Shown in pieces: positions 56,135-64,000 of a stretch of DNA of 64,000 nt. Source of the stretch: Girardinichthys multiradiatus (taxonomy: Eukaryota > Chordata > Actinopteri > Cyprinodontiformes > Goodeidae); contig NC_061818.1 of NCBI RefSeq assembly GCF_021462225.1, positions 16,699,462-16,763,461 on the forward strand, read 5' to 3'. Position numbers and translations under genes: made by a program. The notes below the pieces were generated by a model. The model was not told where the DNA came from and made no database searches. It saw nothing but the letters and a program-made list of their open reading frames with translations. Each line of letters opens with the position of its first letter. Positions within the stretch are counted from its first letter, which is position 1.

Positions 56135-58702
56135 CTACAATTCTTTTGCCTTTAATGAAGAAAGGGTCTTTCCCTTTCTTTTGCTCTGTGTCCAAAGGCT
56201 GCCATTCTTGTGGTCAATGAAGAGGGTCCTTCCATCTTCAAGGCGCAGCTCATAAAATGAGTCTGAGCTGCATTCTTCAGACTCTAACACGCCAATAATG
56301 GTGACTGAAGTCCATTCTTCTTTCTCCTGTTAAAATTAGTATAACACGTTTTTACAATACCCACAACATACACTATGTTAACATAATCAGAAAATGCAGT
56401 AAAGCATACTAATCTGACACTGAAAATTTTAATTGAACATTTTAGAATTGTGTCAAAAGGCTTTATGAATTTGGGTCCAAGACATATAGTCTATTTTATG
56501 TCCACCTGTCTTTATGTCTATAAATATGTCTACATTATCGCCATATATGGCTAAATATATTGTATCGTGTACCAGAACCAGCAATCACTGTGTGAATAAT
56601 CATCTAAATTAAAAGGAACTGCATACAGTGACTTGCAAAGGTATTCATACCCCTTGAACATTTCCACATTTTGTCATGTTATAAACAAAAATGTGAATGC
56701 ATTTTATTTGGATTTAATGTGACAGACCAACATGTTGTGCCACACTATTGTGAGGTGGATGATACTAATTCAGGGTTTCCAATTTTTTTTTATTGAAAAA
56801 ATGAAAGGTGTGGCCTGGTTGTAAGTATGTATATCTGCATATTTGCATGTGTAAAAGTTCAAACCATGAACTACTTGTCAATAACAAACCTCCATCTTTG
56901 TAAAACTGCACGACTGCAGCTGCTGCCCAAATGGCATCTTTGACATTTTCATGTGGGAGATGGAGACCTTCTTCTACATGCAGTTCTTGCATCACTGCCA
57001 CCTCCCTTTAGAGGGACACTGCCATGAAGAAGTGGTCCTGTTGCAATAACAGAACTTTTTTAAGCAGGTAATGGACTTCATGAAAAAACAATGTTGAAGT
57101 CTATGGGAGATTGTAACAAAAGTGAAGATTCAACACAGTCAGCTGGCTTCCTCAGATACATAACTTTAATTTGCATTTATAATTAATTTGAATGTTTTTG
57201 TACAGTGACCTTTACTGTGAATCTGCTCAATTTAAAATCAGCTTTCACTGTTTGAATCAAATTCTGATGTTGAAGGAGACTGACTATCTGCTGTTGCTGG
57301 GATTAACAGCCTCTGAGTATTTATTGTTCAAGCTGATCTGAGAAGCCCATTTTCTGCTAACAGAAGTGCATTGCTCTTAGCGGCTGACAGACAGACATTA
57401 AAACTGTCCTTCTCCCCTTCTAGCCACAAAGAAACATGTAATTTAACATGTAATTATTTGACAATAATAAAAAAAGTATTTAAAATACCTGCTTAATTCC
57501 TTTTTCGGAGCAGGAAGGTGAGTCCCTTCCAGACTGGACTCGCCTTACTGCAGAGATCTGAGAAAAACATCTAGGGTTATTAGTACAACGTAACAAATGC
57601 TTTTCTGCTACTTTGTATTTGTTCATAGGACATATTTGTCATATTAAAGCAGTCAATTTTAAAATTAAATCAATTAATTAAAAATACACACCTCCACATC
57701 TTCCCCTCCACAGACACCAAATGCATTTTATCAAGGGTTTCCCAGAGTGGTGTCTTGGGATCAGGGGGGCAGTGAGATGTGGAGATGCTCTGAAGAACTG
57801 GGTTCTTTTAATGATGTTTATTTGATTTTGAGGAGCTTGCCACCTAAAGTCATAGCCCCTCAAAATGTAACTTTTACCTCCAACAATTTTGTGGGTAAAC
57901 TTGTCAAATAAAGTGACTTTTGTCACGGTATCACCGTCTGATCATACTTGATCATACTACAACTCTTATTTTGGGAAAAGATGCTTAAATAAATTTTTGT
58001 CACAACTTTGTGAGTTGTTTAAAAGTTGTTGCAGTGTAAACAACGTGATATGGAGTAGATGTGATGATTTTTATGTCGCCCTACAACTTCTAACATTGTC
58101 TTTGTGGATAATAATACCTAAAAAAAAAAACAACATAATGTTACATGGAGAATATGTGTAATATCTGTGGCACATTGTCCCAAAGTAAGAGTTGTAGTAT
58201 GATCAAGATAATGTGCTCTATGTGTGCTATGAGTTTGATGGCACTAAAACATGCCATAGTAAAGTTATTGACCATTTTATACATATTTTAATGGTAGAAA
58301 AATACAAAAAAGCTATTTAAACATCATTAAAATGAAAGCCCATTATCCAAAGCTATTTGATTGATAGAGCAAACTGGTATTCATGACGTTTTTTTTTCTA
58401 TCCTACATCTAGCAAAAGAGGTTTTACTGAATATTTGGCTACTTAGACTACAGTCTTTGGGAAATAATATTTTTTTTAAGTATTATTTTCCAATCCAAGA
58501 AATATAGTATGAAATATGTGAGATTACATACACATAAAATGATTTTAATGACAATACACCTTCTACCAGCACGGTGGTAGGCTCATTTTGAGGAAAATAC
58601 GATTGCTGTGGTTGCAGAGAGGTGTCGGTTTTGTAGGAGTAATGTTCTGCTGATGAGTTGTATGAGTATTGAGGAGCTTGAGGCAACAAAAATGTCTTGT
58701 TG
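56135..58702 (-). CDS. Candidate spliced gene with OB-fold-like exons
   Basis: Four minus-strand segments look like exons: 58702-58560 (proline/glutamine-rich), 57937-57692, 57557-57489 and 56326-56135 (ending TAG). All have AG acceptors and GT donors. The first joins the second in frame through GTA-GAA-G|AC. The third (69 bp) joins the fourth (192 bp) in frame. The second-to-third junction is out of frame as read, with a C7 run near 57764 and a possible slip near 57700. The second exon reads TKVTLFDKFTHKIVGGKSY, a pattern like OB-fold nucleic-acid-binding proteins encoded by some fish transposons. The last reads RLEDGRTLFIDHKNGSLW. Not firmly identified; a decayed transposon gene is possible. 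No start codon is placed. Confidence 0.38.
56624..56820 (+). mobile_element. Tc1-like terminal repeat fragment
   Basis: Matches the terminal repeat type of the element at 36.8-38.2 kb (acagtgacttgcaaaggtat..., cattttgtcatgttataa). No transposase sequence is attached. Confidence 0.65.
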
Positions 58703-58861
58703 CTGTCAGAGGAGAAAGGACAGACTGGTTTGAGATAATGGAAAGGCAACGGTAATTTAAAAAAACAATGGCAGCAAAAGGCTCCACCAGTTGCCACATT
58801 TGTCAGCTAAGAACCATAAACTGAGCCAAGACTCCACAGGCTCACCAAAACTGGATAATTA

Positions 58862-59365
58862 GGGGTTAAAAGGTTGCATAGACAGATGAGAGTCTGTTTA
58901 AGCCTCAACATTCAGATGGTTGGGTCAGAATTTGGAATGAATAACATGAAGGTATGGATTCATCCTGCATGGCATCAACAAGTCAGGCTGGTGGTGGTGA
59001 TATAATGGTGTGTGTATGGGGGGGTTCCTGGCACACTTTGGGCCTACTTCCAGCAGGATAATAAAAGGTGTCACAAGTCATCTCAAGCTGGTTTCTTGAA
59101 CATGGCAATGAGTTCACTTTGCTCCATTGGCCTCCACAGTCACCAGATCTCAATCTAACTGAGCACCTGCTTTTCACGTGGTGGAGCAGGACATTTTCAG
59201 TATGGATGTAAATCTGCAGCAAATGTGTAATCCTATTGTGGCAATATGAAGCAACATCTCTGTTCAATCTATACCATGAAGAATTAAGGTAGTTCTGATG
59301 GCAGAAAGGAGTCCCGCCTGGAGCTTTAAAAGCGGACACAATAAAGTAGCTAGTTAGTGTATAGA
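58862..59365 (+). mobile_element. Tc1-like 3' remnant
   Basis: The plus strand preserves the region encoding SPDLNLTEHL (about 59140-59175) and the end of a Tc1 transposase gene, then the 3' region 'acaataaagtagc'. The frame is broken. Confidence 0.72.
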
Positions 59366-59424
59366 TTCCTGAGTGAACATAGGACTATACCTACAAAACA
59401 TAGTGTAAGTTACAGGAAAAACTG

Positions 59425-59935
59425 TGTCTTGCAAATCTATTCACACCCCTTTATATTGTGTCAGTTTCAACCACAAACATTTAATGGCATTTCATGTGAC
59501 AGACCAACACAAAATCCTTTAAAATTATGAAGTAGAAGGAAACTCATAACATTTTTTAACAAAACAATCTGAAAAGTGTTGCATGCATTTATATTCAACC
59601 CTACTCCCTAATCAATACTATGTAGAGCCACCTTTCTCTGCAGTTCCAGCAGCTTTAACCATCTATATATATTTTTTGTACATTTTCGCTCATTCTTCGT
59701 TGCAAAATAGCTCAAGCTTAGTCAGACTGGATTGAGATTGTCTCTGAAGATCAGTTCTCAAGTCTTGCCACACATTTTCACTTGTATTTAGGCCTGGACT
59801 TTGACTGGGCCATGCTAACACATGAATATGCTATGACCTAAATCATTCCATCGTATCTCTAGATGTATGTTTAGGGTCGTTGTCCTGCTGGAAGGTGAAC
59901 CTCCGCCTGCAGCCTCTAACAGGTTTCATCTAGGA
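59425..59935 (-). mobile_element. Tc1-like remnant with terminal repeat
   Basis: Begins with a terminal repeat of the 36.8-kb type (ttgcaaatctattcacacccc). It continues into the reverse complement of the transposase C-terminal half (tggactttgactgggcca at about 59790). Truncated at about 59935. Confidence 0.75.
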
Positions 59936-60985
59936 TGCTCCATCTACCTTTTCCAAGCTGAAATAGAGCATGATGTTGCATCTCCATGGAGATGGTGTTT
60001 TCATGGTGGAAAAGTGAACATGAAAAAGTTGATTACTTGTTCTTGCCACTGTAAGCAGCTTTCCAGTCCACTGTGGTGCTGGTGTCACTGTCCATGGTCC
60101 TGCAGCCAGTCAGTCTGTCACCATTTTTAATTAGAAGAAAAATCCATTATTAAAAGATGCTACAGCAGAACATAGTTATTATTCAAACATGAGTGTTTCA
60201 GTAGCTGCTTATCACTGAAGTAAACACCATATAGATCAGTAAAACCACCTGGAAACTGTTGCATATGATGTCCAGGAGCTGCTAAAAGAGGCTCTGCTGA
60301 AGTTTGCAGATATAACAAATTTATTTAATCACTTTAGACTTCAATGTCAATAATGTACCAGCAGATGAATTTTAATGAAGCATGCATGCAGCTATCATAC
60401 CTGTAGCTACAAAACGCTTTGTAGAAATACAATCCAATCTTTTAAATCACGGATGGTGAGCCTGCAGACCACTGAAGCCCCTGATGAACAGCTGCTGATG
60501 GAGAAACGCATCTGGACACAGCAGCCACCAACCCGCAAACAGCTTACAAGAGTCTTTTTAAACTATGACCTCCAGATGCTACATGTGGTGGTGAATTCAA
60601 CTCTTACATCCCGGCAGAACGGACGAAGATCGGGACGCCTCTCCGAACGACTCCGGAGCGAATCAGACCAATTAACTAACTGAGAGGAGATGACAGCTGG
60701 AGCTCTATACGGAGAACTTTAGCAGGTAGGCTAACTTTAACCTGTCAGTTTCATTCTACAACATGGAGAATTGTTTATAGATTACTTATGAAGACTAACG
60801 AGCTACATAAGTAACTAGCTAATCACAAATAACCCCAAATTACAACTTTTGTTAAGATTCACCCTAGTTGACGGTCAACTACTTCCGGGAGGTTTCTAAG
60901 GTTACAGAGCTATGTGGAGCACGTGACAGCCGACGCTTTGATCTTCTGTTGTCTGTTCTCTCGTGTCTAATACGCACGCGTCTTA
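59936..60985. other. Unassigned region upstream of the 736-aa ORF
   Basis: A GC-richer patch at 60610-60740 ends in a good splice donor (TTAGCAG|GTAGGC) and could be an exon of an unknown transcript. A 102-codon frame at 60375-60683 is not recognised and not supported as a gene. Confidence 0.3.
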
Positions 60986-61055
60986 TGACGTAACAGATTG
61001 TGACGCATCAGAGGCACTCTATGTTAAATCTCTTGTCATTCTGAAAACACGTCAC
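60920..61055 (+). promoter_or_regulatory. CRE/E-box-like cluster before the 736-aa ORF
   Basis: cacgtgac at 60920-60927, a tgacgtaa CRE-type site at 60986-60993 and cacgtcac at 61048-61055, all within 200 bp of the start codon, in a CpG-containing stretch. No TATA box is obvious. CRE-type sites are frequent in promoters of germ-cell genes; this use is inferred. Confidence 0.4.
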
Positions 61056-61119
61056 TTCAAGAAGAGTAGCAAAGCAGATCGTCCTTTTTTGAGTTTTGGA
61101 TCCAAAAAAGCTTTTTAAA

Positions 61120-63330
61120 ATGTTTCAGTCAAGTGGACTAAAGAAGAGAAATATCTCCATCTCAATTGACAACGTGGAGGACATAATATTGCCTCGTTTG
61201 AAGACTTTATCACCGGCACAGTGGACCTTGCTTTCACAAGGTCTGAAGGATTCACATATTACAGGGGTTCTGGCTGACATACTTAGTGACATTTTTCAGC
61301 AATGTGTGGAAAATTCATTGAAAATCCTGATTCCAATGATTGAAGAGAATATCAAGGCCTATGCAATGACTGATGAAATAATCGGTGTGCATTTAAAGAG
61401 TTTGATTACAGCAGAAATGGCCAAGTTTCTCCAGGTTTCAACAGATGTTTGTCACAGTGGGAAGGAGTTAAACTCATTGATGGAAGAGGAGGTCTCTCAA
61501 AAGGTTACTTCTATTTCAAATGTGATCAGAAGGACCCCCGTTTATCCCGTGGAACCTGCCGTGTATGTGAGTGGCCGCTTTTCCAACCTAAGAAATCTCA
61601 ACAAAATGGTTTCCAACACAGTTACATTTTTCCAAAAACATCTTAACAGAGCCAGCTCAAGTTGTGTTGACAGATACTGGAGCAGATTCATAAAGAAAAA
61701 GGAGACCTCAAATCTGCCTCCACTAAAACCAAAGATTGCATTTGAACTTCCAGAGGAAAGTGTTTCTGCAGTTGTAACATCTCCCTTTTTTCTGGCCTCA
61801 GTTGGTGAGGGAATTACAGAAATAATAGAGAAACATTCAGATGATTTATACGATGCCAAAACAGCAGACGATGTTACAGAATTTTGCCCGTCAGTAGATC
61901 CTTTCAAAACAATTCAAGTGGCAGAAGCAATTAGCCAAACTATCATTGAGGACCTTCATTTCTGCAAATCCGAAGGTTCAGTTAGACAGAAAGATGAGAA
62001 AAGTTCATCCACGCCACATTTTAACTTGAAAGAAATTGTTGGTGATATCAGAAGCCTATTTTTATCCATGCTCAAAACCGCTCCAGCTGGAAGACAACAA
62101 ATGACCAGCAAACCAGAATTTTCCAGCTTTGCCAAGCAGCGGTTCAGCAGTATGGTGTCTTCGTTGGAGAAATCATTGGATTCAAGTGACACAAAGGTGG
62201 TCAAACTGAAACATGACCCAGGTAGATCAAACAGACTCATGTGCTTCATGTGTCCTGGATGCGTTCCTGAGGTTTCATCAGATGAGGAACGCCCAAAACA
62301 TCGAGACTACACAGAGACAGACCACATTCCTAAACTGGATTTTCAGTCTATCAAACCTCAGATTGACAGCCTGTGTGCAGAATCTACAGGGAACCAATTT
62401 CTAAATGACAAGATCAAACACTTTGCAAAGGAACTGACAGATAAATTATACATTCAAATCATGAGGAGCCATTATAATCAAATTCCTGTTCCTCCAGAAG
62501 GAAAATATCTTTCAGATTCTGTCCTCTCTAGCAAGAAAGTAAGGGATGCTTCTGGCCAGATACAAGTTTGCCCTGAAGTCTTCTATGCCAGAGCAGAAGA
62601 CGAGGTAAGGACATTTCTCCAAAGCATTTTTCTGTGGATAAAGAATGAGAAAAATTATCAAATAGGTGAAGTGGATAAAGTTTCCAGCATGCTGTCAGAG
62701 ATCGACGATCTGGTTAAACAAATATGTGTCACATCGACCCAAATAATGTCTCCAGAGCCCTGTGAGCCACAAAATGAAAAGGACAGTAAACCAAATATTT
62801 CAAGTGAATTCGCAGACCAGTCTAAATCTGATGAAGCAGACCAAGTCTCTTTAACATCTCACACTGATTCCTTGATTGTGACACGTGAAAGATTTCTCAA
62901 AAAGATGTCAACCAGCGATGGGTTTACAGAATCAGGGAATATTTATTCCAGTTGTAATGATGAAGTTCAAACTAACATGTCAAATCAGGAGCTGATTGAA
63001 AGTGACGTGTCTGAGAACACAGAACTAGAGGAAGGTCTGGCATTTTTTGTAATGGTTGCAGTTTTAGACTGTTCAAAGAAAAATGGCGGGCCCCTTAGGT
63101 CCAAAGAGATGGGAAAGATCCTGTGTTATCTGTCAGGAGTGGATGATGTAGAAAAAGACTTTACTGTCAATATATACAATGAAAACACTAAACAACTTGT
63201 TAGAGACATCACCAAAGATCTAAAAAACCAATTTGGCTCCACTGAAGCGGTGTTGAAGGCTGTGGTATCAGAAGATGGCCGTCCTTTTAAGAGTGCCGTA
63301 TTGAGATGTTTAAAACTTTTTTTAACATAA
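61120..63330 (+). CDS. Uncharacterised single-exon protein, 736 aa
   Basis: An intact frame of 737 codons including stop, with no intron. An in-frame TGA at 61090-61092 and no earlier ATG fix the start at 61120 (MFQSSGLKK). The protein is largely helical and charged, with no signal peptide or membrane segment. Visible blocks are an N-terminal region rich in leucine/isoleucine (about residues 15-110), a short MCFMCPGC cysteine cluster near residue 370, and a DKIKHFAKELTDKLY...PEVFYARAEDEV block near residues 435-510. Serine/glutamate-rich linkers lie between. I do not recognise a named family. I have a vague memory of similar single-exon multi-copy proteins in fish, which is not evidence. Its intactness beside decayed elements suggests selection. 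Confidence 0.8.
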   Translation: MFQSSGLKKRNISISIDNVEDIILPRLKTLSPAQWTLLSQGLKDSHITGVLADILSDIFQQCVENSLKILIPMIEENIKAYAMTDEIIGVHLKSLITAEMAKFLQVSTDVCHSGKELNSLMEEEVSQKVTSISNVIRRTPVYPVEPAVYVSGRFSNLRNLNKMVSNTVTFFQKHLNRASSSCVDRYWSRFIKKKETSNLPPLKPKIAFELPEESVSAVVTSPFFLASVGEGITEIIEKHSDDLYDAKTADDVTEFCPSVDPFKTIQVAEAISQTIIEDLHFCKSEGSVRQKDEKSSSTPHFNLKEIVGDIRSLFLSMLKTAPAGRQQMTSKPEFSSFAKQRFSSMVSSLEKSLDSSDTKVVKLKHDPGRSNRLMCFMCPGCVPEVSSDEERPKHRDYTETDHIPKLDFQSIKPQIDSLCAESTGNQFLNDKIKHFAKELTDKLYIQIMRSHYNQIPVPPEGKYLSDSVLSSKKVRDASGQIQVCPEVFYARAEDEVRTFLQSIFLWIKNEKNYQIGEVDKVSSMLSEIDDLVKQICVTSTQIMSPEPCEPQNEKDSKPNISSEFADQSKSDEADQVSLTSHTDSLIVTRERFLKKMSTSDGFTESGNIYSSCNDEVQTNMSNQELIESDVSENTELEEGLAFFVMVAVLDCSKKNGGPLRSKEMGKILCYLSGVDDVEKDFTVNIYNENTKQLVRDITKDLKNQFGSTEAVLKAVVSEDGRPFKSAVLRCLKLFLT

Positions 63331-64000
63331 AACCCCCAAAATCTGCAGTTCAAAGGTGCTTTTCAGGAATCACAAAACCTTTTGGGAATCTTTTCCGAAA
63401 GCAGAGAGGATCTTCTTCCTCCCTGTAGATTACAGACCACAAACACGCACAATCTCTGGCATCCTTTTGCAAAACAAACCATTAACATTTTAGTAATAGC
63501 TAAAATAACTTTTTATATGTGTGGAAATAATCTGGCATTTGATAACATAGACCAAACAAATTTCAGGAATAACTCCTATTAGCATAATATTTTCTAGGTC
63601 AGGACAACAAGGGTAAAAATCCCAGCCTACCTTTGATATTTGGAGTCTTTCACTTTGGGTTTTCGCCGGGTGCTCCGGTTTTTCCTATTAAAAACCATTA
63701 ATGTAATTTTATTGGAATGTTACCTGTAAAGGACCTTACTAATATGTTCTGTACTTTAAACTGGTTCATAAGTGTTTATTATTCTGCTGCAGCAGTAAAG
63801 CAGCCAATGCTTTTATTTTGACAGGCTTAGAACAGCAAGGTGCCGCAAACGGTTCAGCAGCAACGGCGCAGATTCCTGTGTGCACAGAGAAGATGTGCTC
63901 CACGGTTGAATAAGAAAATGATATTGCTAAGGTGTAATTCCAAGCTGCAAATGGGTTCTTAGCACCTGGTCGAGGAGGGAACAAGGTTGGTATTGGCGTT
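63331..64000. other. 3' flank; SINE fragment
   Basis: No gene recognised. At about 63640-63690 a short piece (gggttttcgccgggtgctccgg) matches the body of the 6.25-kb SINE family. A clear AATAAA for the 736-aa gene was not found. Confidence 0.5.

Noticed and set aside
61096..61119. Earlier start for the 736-aa ORF
   Set aside because: The codon at 61096 is TTG, not a eukaryotic start. The first ATG is at 61120, preceded by an in-frame stop at 61090.

Overview
The window is repeat-rich vertebrate DNA, almost certainly from a teleost fish and probably a percomorph or related lineage. The evidence is a spliced parvalbumin gene, a Rex3 (RTE-type) LINE flanked by a target duplication, many Tc1-like transposon remnants in every state of decay, tRNA-derived SINEs, a solo LTR and several class I-like endogenous retroviruses. 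Introns, TATA boxes and AATAAA signals are present; nothing looks bacterial.

Layout. 1-815: the 3' part of a Tc1-like element with an unusual DD36E spacing. 1520-1623: a candidate promoter and noncoding first exon. 2284-5158: a Rex3 copy on the minus strand, with both ends and a 13-bp duplication. 5880-9940: a Tc1 remnant split by a SINE, a CA microsatellite, a second SINE and a 701-bp solo LTR. 14234-18945: four coding exons of parvalbumin (109 aa). 19088-26707: a provirus with nearly identical LTRs and almost no coding content. 26880-31480: Tc1 remnants, a retroviral protease fragment and a 124-bp tandem array. About 29.9-42.0 kb: what looks like one large CACTA/EnSpm-like transposon with a tnp2-like transposase, a spliced DUF4806-like second gene and terminal repeat arrays, itself invaded by Tc1 elements and a SINE. 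42129-48651: retroviral leader with a tRNA-Tyr-type primer site, four 185-bp repeats, a Gag start, a 240-bp assembly gap, an env and a 3' LTR. 48930-50850: L1-like fragment split by a nearly intact DD36E Tc1 element. 51868-54409: a second env with LTR on the minus strand. 56135-58702: candidate minus-strand spliced exons with OB-fold-like character. 61120-63330: an intact 736-codon single-exon gene of unknown function.

The only confident host genes are parvalbumin and, less surely, the 736-aa ORF. The rest is mostly layers of mobile DNA, several of which can be ordered in time by nesting. Coordinates of decayed repeats are approximate; family names are from recognition of motifs, not from database searches.
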